From Apoderus coryli (Eukaryota > Arthropoda > Insecta > Coleoptera > Attelabidae), in assembly GCA_911728435.2 (NCBI GenBank), contig OU452200.1:30209715-30273714 (forward strand): 64,000 nt of DNA, given 5' to 3'. The position numbers were made by a program, and so were the translations under genes. A model generated the notes under the pieces. It was not told the origin of the DNA. It did no database searches and worked only from the letters and a program-made list of their open reading frames with translations. Of this stretch, positions 36,311-47,081 are shown piece by piece. Every line of letters starts with the position of its first letter. The stretch's first letter is position 1.

Positions 36311-37119
36311 GTACGTACACCTAAACGTAACCGCACAAGAACTCATAGAAGTTCATCCAGTCCTTCAAGCTCTTCTGACGGAAGAGGCAAAAGAAGTGAA
36401 ACAAGAGAAAAATATGTGTCTGTGAGACAAAACGTAAGACAATACGAAAGTAGATCACGAGATCAAAGAAATTTCACTCCAGAGCGCCGTACCACTAGGC
36501 AATTACGTGAAGAATAGAATAGAACAGATATGAATGGTATGCATACAAGCGTAAATACTAGGAATCCAACCGATCTTTCTGAAACCTTATCAACGTACGA
36601 AGCCAGAATAGAACGTTTAGAAAGTCTTATCGAACGTATGGCTAAAAAGGGTACTGATGTTGAAAATCGTAAGCTACCTATTGGAACAAGATATATTCCT
36701 GACTTCAATCCTGAAAACGATAATATGTCAGCAAAATTGTGGGTTGAAAAGATCGATCAGCTAAAACAAAAAAACGTGCATGAGTGGGATGACGTAACCA
36801 CCATATATCATATGCAGTCGCAGTTGACAGGCATGGTGCGTACTTGGTATCCAATGTAAATTATACATGGCCAAACTGGAAGGGGGTTATTACTAAAACG
36901 TTTCCTGACCATGTAGACTACGCAAGCGCACTTCGACGAATGTTACAGAGATGCAAAGAACAAAATGAGACTATGACTTCTTATTACTTTAGTAAAATGG
37001 AGTTGTTGAGAACTTGTCAAATCACGGGTAAAAACGCAGTTTCATGTCTTATTGATGGTATTCCTGATGCTACAATTCAAAGTACGGCATACTCTAACGA
37101 AGAGAGACATTGTTCCTAG
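36311..37119 (+). pseudogene. Gypsy gag, broken
   Basis: An Arg/Ser-rich N-terminus (about 36321-36510) runs into TAG at 36515-36517. The frame continues through MNGMHTSVN, a short coiled coil (YEARIERLESLIERMAKKG), IPDFNPENDNMSAKLWVEKI and LTGMVRTWY. A frameshift near 36850 moves the rest (YTWPNWKGVITKTFPDHVDYASALRRM to ISGKNAVSCLIDGI-type sequence) into the next frame, ending at 37119. This is the Retrotrans_gag pattern; the zinc knuckle is missing. Confidence 0.75.
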
Positions 37120-37135
37120 AATTGCACGTTGGTAG

Positions 37136-37640
37136 TTGACAATTCAAGAATATGATTTTGAAATGGATTATCGCGCCGGAACTAAAATGGCACACGTAGA
37201 CGCTTTGAGTAGAAGTCTTGTTGAGGACGAACAACATTCGCAAATTGAAGTGAAGAAAAACGCTTACCTCATAGTGGCGGTAGATGGTTTTACCAAGTTC
37301 ACGTTTTTAAGGGCTGTGGCAAACGCGAAAACTGATACTGTAGTCTTTCCTTGAACGCAACATAATGGAAACATTTGTTTGCGTTGTGGGAAGATTATAG
37401 TCTGTGATCGCGGTACAGCCTTTACAAGCAAAAAGTTTACGAGTTTTTGCCAAGAACTTGGGATTAAACGCGTTATATGTGCTACGGCAACCCCAAGGGC
37501 TAACGGCCAAGTGGAGCGAATGAATCGGTCGATTCTTTCGGCTTTAACGGCTTCAACTGACGATGAAAGACGTTGGGACGAGCAAGTAAGGTAAAGTGGG
37601 GAATTAATTCTACGATTAATTCGACCACTGGCAAAAGCCC
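37136..37640 (+). pseudogene. Gypsy RNase H tail fused to integrase fragment
   Basis: Begins with IQEYDFEMDYRAGTKMAHV-DALSRS, the conserved end of gypsy RNase H. It jumps to NAYLIVAVDGFTKFTFLRAV (integrase core, first catalytic Asp in AVDGFTKF). After a frame change near 37352 it reads CDRGTAFTSKKF, ATPRANGQVERMNRSIL (second Asp and Glu of the DDE triad) and ends NSTTGKSPYEL. The segment between RNase H and integrase, including the zinc-finger part, is deleted. Confidence 0.78.
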
Positions 37641-37649
37641 CTATGAATT

Positions 37650-38190
37650 GTAGTTAGGTTAGTTTGGGTGAGTTATATTGGGGTAGTTTCGTTTGTTGGG
37701 TTGGGTAGTTAGGTTAGTTTGGCTGAGTTCTATTGGGGTAGTTTCGCTAGTTTGTGTTGGGTTAGGTTAGTTTGGGTGAGTTATATTGGGGTAGTTTCGT
37801 TTGTTGGGTTGGGTAGTTAGGTTAGTTTGGCTGAGTTCTATTGGGGTAGTTTCGCTAGTTTGTGTTGGGTTAGGTAGTTAGGTTAGTTTGGGTGAGTTAT
37901 ATTGGGGTAGTTTCGTTTGTTGGGTTGGGTAGTTAGGTTAGTTTGGGTGAGTTATATTGTGGTAGTTTCGTTTGTTGGGTTGGGTAGTTAGGTTAGTTTG
38001 GGTGAGTTATATTGGGGTAGTTCCGTTAGATTGGGTTGGGTTAGGTAGTTAGGTTAGTTTGGGTGAGTTATATTGGGTTAATTTGAGTTACTTTATGGTA
38101 GTGTGCTTATATTGGGGTAGTTTGGTTAGATTAGGTTGGGTTAGTGTGATTAGATTGGGTTGGTTAGGGTTAGGTTAGTTTGATTAGATT
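37650..38190 (+). repeat. G/T-rich minisatellite, ~55-bp unit
   Basis: About eight to nine imperfect copies of a unit built on GTTAGGTTAGTTTGGGTGAG, TTATATTGGGGTAG and TTTCGTTTGTTGGG. The plus strand is almost devoid of C, so strand asymmetry is extreme. Some units end in an extra GGTTAG. The array follows the truncated gypsy integrase directly and ends with looser GGGTTAGGTTAG-type words. Confidence 0.9.
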
Positions 38191-38560
38191 ACTAATAAAA
38201 TATTTATAGGTGGTGAAATAGATAATTTTTTTATTTTCGTTTATTTATTACTTTCAGTTTTTAAAGTACGATTAGACAATACTAATGCAGTACATTTAAA
38301 TCTCCGTGAAAATAAAATTACTTGGAAACACTGTAAATACTGTGTGATGATATTAGCGTATTTTTACTACTGCGTTGCGTAAACGTCTTGTTTAATTCAG
38401 CTTTTAAAATCATTTTTTTCTTTCAAATGTGCTTTATCCATAATTTTTTTTTTGAAAAAGTGTTCTATTACAATAGAGCTTTTAAGTACAAAAAAAATTT
38501 TTGCAAAATCCGTGGGTCCCCAACTTTACCAGACCCACTTTAAATATTTATTGAATAACT
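38191..38560 (+). other. Upstream region of THAP exon 1
   Basis: AT-rich sequence before the ATG at 38561. No clear TATA or initiator element could be assigned. Confidence 0.35.
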
Positions 38561-38833
38561 ATGGTTCGTGGTTGTGTAGTTTGTGGAAAAGTGGATAGTT
38601 TATTTCCAGATTTAACTTTTCACAGGTAAGTGTGGTTATGTTTGGAAATTTGTTTGTGTTTGGTGTTAGTTTACACAGTGGCGGGGTTTGTTTGATATGA
38701 TAAATTTGTTACATTTTGAATTTTTATTTCTATTAAATTATTAATAACAAAAGCAAACAGATACTTCTCTGAAAATAATGTTGGTTCATTTACGCCCAAC
38801 AATGTAACCGCTTAGTAATTCAAAGCAGCATTG

Positions 38834-39027
38834 TGTAGAAATATTGGGGCAATTATAGTTAATTTGTGCAGAAAAATGAAACACAATATATCTCGTAATA
38901 TATTTTACAACTCTTTTATTTCAACTACACGACAACAACAACAACTACACAGGTGATGTGTTATGGGTCTATTATACTGAACATACAATGTTGCCACTGT
39001 TAACTATTTAGTAATATATATTCAACA
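38834..39027 (-). repeat. Copia 3' LTR, intact, 194 bp
   Basis: Runs TGTAGAA...TTCAACA on the plus strand (TG...CA ends). On the minus strand it is preceded by the purine tract GAGAGGGGG (complement of 39028-39036), the polypurine primer site. It contains (CAA)4, against (CAA)5 in the other LTR. Confidence 0.9.
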
Positions 39028-39195
39028 CCCCCTCTCAATTTAAACATTTATACAATACAGTTTTAAATTGCAAATCAACAAAAAAATGAAACTCTGAAAA
39101 ACAAAACAAAAATAATAAGAACATCAGCTTTTCAAAAAAGTAAGAAATTATTCTTGAATAACATTTTTAATTATGTCTAAAGAATAATTAAACAT

Positions 39196-40465
39196 TTATA
39201 AAATTTCTTTTATAATCAACTTATTTCGAAAATATTCAAACTTTTCTTTAGTTAAAGATTTGGTCATAAGATCAGAAACATTTTCATTTGTTGGTATATA
39301 AAGAACATGAATAATACCTTTTGCTACAATGTCTTTAATAAAATGAACTTTAATGTCAATGTGCTTAGACCTTTTATTATTATCATAACTTTGAATAGAA
39401 TGTAAAGCACTTTGATTGTCTATTAATAAGGTTGTCTTTAAATTGTCTATCGAAAAATCGGAACAAATACCTCTTAAGTACACTAGCTCTGAAGCTGTTA
39501 ATGCACCAGCTATGTATTCAGCTTCATAGCTTGATTGTGCCCCGACACTTTGTTTTTTAGAAGTCCACGACACTAGATTATGGTTATGGTTATTGGATTC
39601 CATAGGCGTATGCACAATTTTGCAATCTTGCATTTTGAATTTTTTAAGCATTTTGTCAATTAATGTTGTTTGGGTAATACATTTCTTATTATTAAGACTT
39701 CTTATTTCCATTCCTAGGAAATTTTTCATTTCACCTAAGTTTTTCGCAGAGAATTCTGTTTCTAATGCTTTTATAATTCTGCAGATTAGGTCCCATAATT
39801 ATTATGTCGTCGACCCATATTAATAGCCAAACTTTATCACCAATATATAGACAAAAATCATGTCCTGATCTTGTTAAATTATCTGCGAAACTTTGAAATC
39901 TTTCATTCCACATTCTCGGTGCTTCACGCAAACCATATAATGCTTTTTTCAATTTTAAGCAGTTGTATTTCTTTTCATTTTCTATCTTTACACCTTCTGG
40001 AATTTTTATGTATATGTTCAAATTACCATGTAAAAACGCTGTAGGTATATCAAGTTGTGTTACTTTATAATCATTTTCTATAGCATGTGCAATAAACATT
40101 CGTATTGTTTGATATCGAGCTACTGGAGCATATACATTGTAATGTAATTCTTCTTGATATCCCTTCGCCACGAGTCTTGCTTTCTTTAAACCATTTTGTT
40201 TAGTATTGAATACCCAACGAGTATCTATCGCCTTTTTGTTTTCTGGCAGTTTTGCTGGTTCCCAAGTACCATGTTGTTCATGAGCTTTCAACTCTTTATC
40301 TATTGCATTTTTCCACTCAATTCCATTTTTCATGGCAGTACTATAGTCTTTTGGTTCTTCTTCTTCTTCAGCTACAAAACAATATGCATGGTATAGTTCA
40401 TAATCACTGAATTTCTTTGGGGTATTAACTTTTCTCTTATTACCTGGGTAAATTTGTTTCGACAA
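39196..40465 (-). pseudogene. Copia reverse transcriptase and RNase H, broken
   Basis: The RVT_2 domain runs from NAIDKELKAHEQHGTWE through ARLVAKGYQEE, TQLDIPTAFLHGNL and KKALYGLREAPRMW to WVDDIIIMG (catalytic VDD, complement of about 39807-39819). A frameshift near 39785 follows. Then MKNFLGMEIRS leads to TPMESN, where roughly 110 residues (the RT/RNase H connection) are missing. RNase H continues with SSYEAEYIAGAL, LLIDNQSALHS and KRSKHIDIKVHFI and ends at 39196. Confidence 0.87.
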
Positions 40466-41216
40466 ACATAGTACGTACTTTATCCAATAGAGTTCTATTA
40501 GCCCTTTCGCTAACTCCGTTTTGCTGACTTGTATAAGGTAGCGTATATTCCATTTTTATACCTTTTTGTTGACAAAAATTCTTCAACTGTGATGATATAA
40601 ATTCACCTCCATTGTCACATCTAAGCCTAGAACATTTATAACCTTGTGATTTCAGTTCTCTAATGTGATTCATTAAATTAAATGGAGCTTCACTTTTCTT
40701 CTTTAACAAGTATACTGTCATAAAATGTGAAAAATCATCTATCACTACTTGGTAATATTTTTCATCATTTTTGGTTGGAGTACGTATTGGTCCACCTATG
40801 TCTGTGTGTAGCAGTTCGCCTATATATTTGGATCTCGGCAAAGTTTTATTCTCAAAAGGAACCCTAGTTGCTTTTCCTTCTCGACATGGACCACATATTT
40901 TATTCGGTAACGGAAGATTCAATTTACGCATATAATTTTCTGATAAGTGTCCTAGACGTTTATGCCACATGTCTCCTGTGATTGTCAAATTACCAGCTTT
41001 GAAATTTGACTCCATAGTATCTAATTTGAAATTTACAACATACAAATTATTTCTAGACATGCATTCTACTTCTACTTTTCCTTTAATTACTGCTTTATCT
41101 GATTCAAAAATTCTCTTATTTCCTTTTTCATTTATCTTTTTTACAGAGAGCAAGTTGTGAGTTAATTTTGGTACAATTAATGCATCAATGTTTACTTTTG
41201 TATTTTTATATAACAA
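40440..41216 (-). pseudogene. Copia integrase, C-terminally deleted
   Basis: Contains the zinc-binding pre-integrase motif MWHKRLGHLS (near 40951-40975) with CGPCREGKATRVPF. The rve core follows: LLHTDIGGPI (first Asp), LRCDNGGEF (second Asp) and TSQQNGVSERANRTL (Glu). The sequence stops just after FVETNLPR; the rest of integrase and the linker to RT are deleted and the frame shifts directly into the RT segment. Confidence 0.85.
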
Positions 41217-41242
41217 ATTTAATGTACCTTTTTTCTTTGAAA

Positions 41243-42031
41243 TTAAAGTATTTCCATTAGTACTCTTATTCTTATTTCATTTTCAAGCTTAACTTTATTT
41301 TTCATATATTTAGACATCGTTTCTGTAACTAAGTGATCTGTTGCACCACTATCCAAAATAAAAAAATAATCTGACTCACCATTTTTATTATTTGCCATAC
41401 CTGCGTTCACAACTTCTGTTACAAAACTTATAGCCTCATCTTCTCTACTTCCTGTATTTTCTTCTACCGTTTCACTCAAATATGCTTGTCTTCTGAATCC
41501 GGTCCTGTAGTTTCTGCCTCTGCCTCTTGACTGACTACTTTTCCATGTACCTTTGCCTCTCATTTCGACTTTTGAATTTTTCAGACAGTCTTTAATAAAA
41601 TGTCCCGTTTCGCCACAATTATAACACTTGTTATTAGGCTTGTAGTGATTATACTTTTTATTTCCCGCATTAAAAGCACAATTTTTTGTTACAACGGAAT
41701 CCGGTTGAGAGTCTTTAAACTTTAATTCAGCATCAAGAAGTCTACTTTTCACAAATTCAAGAGTAATATCAGTAGAAACTGTCTCTATCACAGTTATTAC
41801 AGTTTCATATTTATCAGGCATCGTTAATAACAAATAACACGCTTTATCACTTTCATCAAGTGTAGCACCTGCAGCTTCTAAGTCTCTCAATAGTGTCTCT
41901 ACTTTAATAAAATGATCTTGTAGGTCATCCGTTGTGCACTTTAATTTCAACAATTTCTTCATAATAAATAACTTGGAAAACGTACTTTTACGTTCAAAAA
42001 CATTTCTTAAGGATCTCAGCATTGCTTCAGA
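41243..42031 (-). pseudogene. Copia gag C-terminal part and protease
   Basis: Continues gag with LRNVFERKSTFSKLFIMKKL, the zinc knuckle CYNCGETGHFIKDC (complement of about 41583-41626), an RGRGRNYRTG basic stretch and the protease active site DSGATDHL (complement of about 41341-41356). A frameshift near 41262 separates protease from integrase. In copia these are one polyprotein. Confidence 0.85.
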
Positions 42032-42062
42032 CAAATATTAATCTACACAATAGATAGTCAGC

Positions 42063-44673
42063 CCAATGCATTAAAATCAGAACATCTCTAAGTATGCCTG
42101 CCACTACGTGGCGTAGACTAGCGTGTAAAGCATAGAGCAGTATTGTCACAGCCAGAAACCGTTTTGTAGTTTATTAATATCAAAAACAAAACGCAACGTA
42201 TAACAATTATTTAGATCATTTGCAACAGATATGCACCGGCAATGCTGTATTGTCAGAGAGAGAAATTTATGAAATTCTGTATTAATCTGGAGGGGATACG
42301 CAGGGAGGGTAGAAAAAAAAACAAGCGAATGTGGTGTGTGTCGTGCTGTTGCCAATTCGTCGGTAAAAGAAACACACAGGGTGATTTATTACAAGTACAG
42401 TATTGAAATAAAAGCCTAATCTCTATGAATTAAATTTAATATAATAATATTTAATCCATGTCATACATGTTTCAAGACTAGACCAGTCCCATGATCAGTG
42501 GCGAACAATCGTTAAATGAAAAGCTTTTAGATAGAAACATACTTTTGACTAAATATTTCACGTAGACAATGTGGCAAAGATGTAACAAGATTGTTGTAGA
42601 TCTTATAATACCTATAATAAAAAAATTATCAGTGCTACCTATATTATATTAGGTATACCTATTATAATAGTCTGTCTCTTCATCAGGTATAAGTTCCACT
42701 TTATCGGTTTAGGTACTTAAATTTTACTTCTTTTTAATGTTTCTTGGGGTAAATAATAAGTTCGGTAGGAATAGGGCTTTGGGTATGAAACAAAAAAGAT
42801 AGAAAATAGAAATTTGATATAGGGGTAGTTCTAAGCATTTACAAGTTTGTGACGTGTAGCGATTTTCGATGCCGCCCCCGGAGGTATACATGAGGGCGGC
42901 GCAATGCCGTTTTAAATATCTCGTTTCGCTTTCTTGGAAAATAAAAAATTATAACTGATAACTGAAACTTAGTACTTAATACGTGGGCGTAAGAGGTAAG
43001 CTCACTTCACAGGTCTCTATTAATGAAAGAAAGTTAACATTTTGAGCATCTGCGTAAAATTAAATGTATCCGTTTGGTGGGTAGTTTTGATTACAATAAG
43101 TCGGTGCCAAGCCCAAGCCCGAAACAAAATAAATCTATATTTACCTACTACCTATTTGGCTTGGTACCGACTATTATGTGCATTGTTGTCTTTTGAATGA
43201 TATTTGTATTTTGTTATTTTTCGTATTTTTTATTAGTTCTTTTGACAGCTCTGGTGTCATCAATACACCTGTATCCCGAATTGCACCAAATTGCGATGCT
43301 ATTGAACAAGCATATAATCCTAAATATAATATTCTTTTTGAACTACCTGTATCTCGAAAACCAAGCCGTAGCGGACCCATGTACATATGAAATTTGTATC
43401 TTAAAATTAGTCAAAGAATCACCCTTTAAAGTTTGTACAAGTACTTATGCAACACCCTGTATACATAGATACTTTGATTTGCAATTTGCAAATCTGTCAA
43501 ACTAGGTAATGCTGTTTTTTTTTTATTTACTTTCAAATATGGTGTTATGTAATTGTATTCAAATTAAATGTTTGGGGATGATATTTACGAGTTTTATTTT
43601 TTTATATAGAGAAACTGTTATTCAGTTTTTAAGGATCAATCTGAAGCAGACGATTGTACTTGTTAAAACATGAAAAAAGTTATTGTCGTGATACTTTTAA
43701 CACCCTGTTGGTGGGTTTTTAAAGCTTTTTACGAAACGTGTTAACAATACAATCTACATAAATCGTTAGTTTTTTAAAGTTTTATGATCATTGCACAAAA
43801 ACCAATATTAGGGAGACTGTAAGTTTTTTTTCAATTCGGCGTTGCAGAATTTGAACCTAATTGTGATAATTGTGTTATTTTACTAGTATAGATATTTTTG
43901 AGTAAATTAATTCGGTTATAATCGATGAGTAGAATCTTTGGAGTAAAATACATTTCACAAAAACCCTGAACCATATTTCTCAATAGATTTAAATTTTCAT
44001 TAAAAACAGATTAAAAATTCTAATTTTTTACATCCTGCATTTCGAAACCGTATTTTTTTTAAATAATTATTGTCATGCTGGAAATTTCAAACCTTATTTA
44101 CTTCAGCAACTTGTAAAAAGCACAGCCTTTTTAATATTAACATTTCTTAAAATCGATATTACGCGATAACGATGACTTTCTATCAATATCACAGAAGGAT
44201 ACATTTATTACGTATATAATTTGTTAGATTTTACATCTCCGAATTGAAACACACGCAAAAAATGTGCATAAAAAAGTTAGGGTAGCATTTCACGCCTGTA
44301 TGCCCCTTTAATTTACCCGCCTCTGAGATTTATTTTTTCATAATGTTAACGACAAGTTGAATCTGCTGTTTGAGTTTGATCCTTAAAACTGAATCAGGTA
44401 ATAACCGGAAGTCCTATCTATAACGCCAAATTTCGTTAATTTAAATATAACTTTTTGATGCATCCTTATATCCGAAATTTAAAATTAAATGACTAAAATA
44501 ATATTATTTTAGTCATTTAAAATTATTGTCTAAAACATTTAATAAACCAGCCCTGTATATTTATACTATTATAGTAATTTCTTTTATTTTCGTCCATACA
44601 CATTAATCTTTGCGTAGATAGGTATACGTATACCATATAATTTTAAACAAAAAACACTGCTGCACAGTAGTAC
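42063..44673. other. Interior of the 4.48-kb element, no gene recognised
   Basis: AT-rich sequence. Small overlapping frames around 43178-43505 occur on both strands, but none has a known domain. CACCCTGTA words occur near 43452 and 43700. A perfect 36-bp palindrome lies at 44485-44520. Confidence 0.4.
44485..44520. repeat. Perfect 36-bp palindrome
   Basis: TTAAATGACTAAAATAAT followed at once by its exact reverse complement with no loop. It is the longest perfect palindrome noticed in the window; it could extrude as a cruciform. Confidence 0.85.
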
Positions 44674-46283
44674 ATATGAGTTGTCCATTTCCCAAAACCC
44701 CTAAGTCCATTTTTCTAAAAATATAATTTTTTGATCAATTCTGTATAATAAATATGCGATGAAGCGACCTGTGCGTTTATTTTCTTTCTAAACCCTCTCT
44801 AAGCCGTATAAAATCAGTCATAAAATATATGTTTGCTTCCAAAAACCCCCTATGTCTAAGTGTATTACAGTTCCAAAACCCGCTATGTAGTCCAAAATAA
44901 AACTGTTACAAAACCCACTAAAAAACATACTATGCTAATGTTAATGCTAAACTGAGTTCCAAAACCCCCTATTCGCATGTCTATTATAACGGTTCTAATC
45001 AGCTGATTTCTTTCATTATTGTCAATCATTCACGCTACAAGTGTTATATTCGTTAGCATGAAGTGGATAGCTAGAATAGAATAAGCAGCAGTTTTCTAAT
45101 AAAAGAGTTTGTTTAAGTTTTGAAACAGATATTGCCTCTGCTCTGCACCATAGACTAAAATCTTCAGATTTAAATAAAATCGAAAAGATAACTCTATTCG
45201 TAGATGGTTGTGAAGGCCAAAATAAAAATTCCACGGTCATTGGAATGCTGTGTTATTCGCTAAAGAAGCTCCAACTTCAATTCAACAAATCCAAATAATA
45301 TTTCCTATAGTGGGTCATTCATTTATGCCACTGGACCGTACTTTTGGATTGATTGAAAGGGTCATAAAGAAAAAAACCACAATAGTTACACCAAAAGAAT
45401 ATATGGATATAATTTCCAAATATCGTTCAATTGTTAGACTTGACTCAAACTGTCCAGTTTTTAAAAAGATGTTGCAAATATAATGAAAAAGCCAGGCCCT
45501 TGGCATTTTAAGTTTAATTCCTGTAAAAGATTCATAATAAGCCGTTCCAAAAATAATAACCCTTTGATAAGAACCCAATTACATGTTAGACGTAGGTGTA
45601 TAGGGTGTATTTAAACATCTTTGAATCCTGAAAGAATCGCAGTAGGAAATCCCTTAAAACAATCGAAGGTTGATGATTTGCAATTTTTGTTATCAAAAAA
45701 TTTGGTGAACAGTGGAAAAATGATGGACAACCAAAGTTTTATAAGGATGTTCTTAAGAATAATGATATGACTAATAATGGACAATCTGATGCTGATGATC
45801 TTGAAGAAATTCCAGCAGAGCCTGAAGAATATCTATAATTTTTTTTAATTTCTAATTTTAAAAGCATTTTGTTTTTTTTTTCTTTATGTGTTATAACTCG
45901 ATTACACCGGTTTTTAAGTACTAAATTTGTTTTTTCATTTTTAGTGAAAAGGAAAACACATGGCAGAAGAAGCCAATTTTCGTATGAATTTTTGTTTTTC
46001 TTAATTGGAGTGGTTTAAATTTTAATTACAGTTCCAAAACCCATTAAGTGCGATTATTAGTATCAAAACCCTCTAAGTCCATTTATTTTTTGAAAATAAC
46101 GACTTTATTTAAATTTTTTGTTTTTGCTTTTGATCATTTCCTAAAATCTAATTTTTTTATCGAAATAAACAGAGAAAAATATATTGCTTAACTTACTTGT
46201 GAACTGAATTACAAGTTTTTTGTATTTTTCTCTAAACCGTTTATGATGGACTTAGTTGGTTTAGGAACTGGACGACTCATATA
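44674..46283 (+). mobile_element. DNA element with subterminal repeats and a DUF7869-type gene
   Basis: The left end ATATGAGTTGTCCATTTCC (44674 on) and the right end (to 46283), read on the minus strand, ATATGAGTCGTCCAGTTCC, match over about 36 bp. Motifs of the type TTCCAAAACCC(N)CTAAGTC are repeated inside both ends: about 44689, 44834, 44870, 44905, 44953 on the left; 46029, 46052 and, inverted, about 46250 on the right. One decayed gene (45110-45838) lies between. No target duplication longer than two bases is certain. Confidence 0.68.
45110..45838 (+). pseudogene. DUF7869-type protein, candidate transposase, frameshifted
   Basis: The first segment reads KITLFVDGCEGQNKNSTVIG (about 45185-45245). 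After a frameshift near 45288 comes IFPIVGHSFMPLDRTFGLIE (about 45300-45358) and KKKTTIVTPKEYMDIISKY. A third frame gives WHFKFNSCKRFIISRSKNNN, then a stop and PERIAVGNPLKQSKVDDLQF. A last frame gives KKFGEQWKNDGQPKFYKDVL and an acidic tail ending at TAA 45836-45838. The D-G-C-x-G-Q-N and GHSFMPxDRxFGxIE motifs are what I associate with insect DUF7869 proteins, which may have an RNase-H-like core. At least three frame changes make it a pseudogene. Position between inverted ends suggests a transposase, but that is inference. Confidence 0.62.
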
Positions 46284-46479
46284 TGATACCTATAATATAA
46301 AAACAAACTCCCACCTCGTAGGGGAAAGTATACTCGTCCTTGTCTAACATTGCCCATATGATTATTTTATTTCAACACAATACATATAACGCCATCTACA
46401 ATTTCCATGGTTGCATGTTTTTCTAATAGATGTAGCTCGTGTCGAGACAGTTTCAATTTTTGTTTTATTTCCCATATAC
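46284..46479. other. Right interior of the 4.48-kb element
   Basis: No gene recognised. It is the unique sequence between the inner element and the right inverted terminus of the outer one. Confidence 0.4.
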
Positions 46480-46507
46480 GCTGACTATCTATTGTGTAGA
46501 TTAATCT

Positions 46508-46764
46508 TTGCTTCAGATGTCTTTGCATCTTTTATATACTTATTCTAGAAATTTGTCGGAAATACACTGTACGATTATACACTTTGCTTTGGTGTCATCT
46601 CTTTCATATGCCGCTTTAGCTTCATTTGACATATTTCCATATTCTTCGGGTTTAACATTAATAACATTCTTGATACCTTCTTTTTCAAATAATATTTCCA
46701 CTCGGAATCTCCAATTTGAATAGTTATTACTTGACAATTGTGGAAATGGTAGTAGCGAAGTCAT
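46508..46764 (-). pseudogene. Copia gag, N-terminal part
   Basis: ATG at 46764 opens MTSLLPFPQLSSNNYSNWRF and runs through RVEILFEKEGIKNVI to ISDKFLE, the typical copia gag start. A four-base insertion (near 46540) puts a stop right after it; beyond the shift YIKDAKTSEAMLRSL continues across the 4.48-kb insertion into the frame at 42034. The break point of the insertion is in the TSEA codons. Confidence 0.8.
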
Positions 46765-46931
46765 TTTTAACTATTTTGCCAACTTTTACTGTACTTTTTA
46801 CGTAGATATTCAACGCATGTGTCTCCTAACCTCAACTTTTTCTGCACCTAATACACCGGTATTTTCACTTCAAATTACTATAATTACCACTCCTTTTCAT
46901 ATAAAACAATGCGTAAGGTCTATTTCAACCT

Positions 46932-46944
46932 CTGGGCCATAACC
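46932..46944 (-). other. Copia primer-binding site, internal tRNA-iMet type
   Basis: On the minus strand the bases right after the 5' LTR read GGTTATGGCCCAG. This is one base short of the complement of the initiator-tRNA-Met anticodon region (GGTTATGGGCCCAG), the internal tRNA fragment that copia is known to use as primer. Confidence 0.75.
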
Positions 46945-47081
46945 TGTAGAAATATTGGGGCAATTATAGTTAATTTGTGCAGAAAAATGAAACACAATAT
47001 ATCTCGTAATATATTTTACAACTCTTTTATTTCAACTACACGACAACAACAACAACAACTACACAGGTGATGTGTTATGGG
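46945..47081 (-). repeat. Copia 5' LTR, first part
   Basis: Identical to the first 137 bp of the 3' LTR apart from one extra CAA. It stops at TTATGGG, where the P-like element is inserted. The remaining 60 bp are at 49682-49741. Confidence 0.9.

Larger units (their letters stand above)
36311..37640 (+). mobile_element. Gypsy LTR-retrotransposon relic with large deletions
   Basis: Gag (to 37119) is followed within 20 bp by the tail of the RNase H domain (from 37136) and then by integrase (37270-37640). Protease, RT and most of RNase H are missing. Integrase is cut in the TTGKSPYEL segment exactly where the G/T-rich minisatellite begins. No LTRs were identified. Confidence 0.8.
42032..46507. 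mobile_element. ~4.48-kb inverted-repeat element inserted in copia gag
   Basis: The ends at 42032-42062 and 46480-46510 are inverted copies over about 31 bp with one mismatch (inner 20: ACACAATAGATAGTCAGC-type). Gag sequence on both sides joins exactly after removal, and CTTCAGA (up to TTGCTTCAGA, 10 bp) is duplicated at 42022-42031 and 46508-46517. Duplications of 9-10 bp suit Mutator-like elements, but no transposase of that type was seen. It carries a second inverted-repeat element (44674-46283). The interval 42063-44673 has no recognised gene apart from inverted repeats at 43099-43113 / 43158-43172. Confidence 0.75.

Noticed and set aside
37650..38190. Telomeric TTAGG array
   Set aside because: GGTTAG words are present, but the repeating unit is ~55 bp with other words, and the array is internal between a gypsy relic and a THAP exon.
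45022..45240. Minus-strand 72-codon frame
   Set aside because: It is the shadow of the DUF7869 coding segment on the plus strand.
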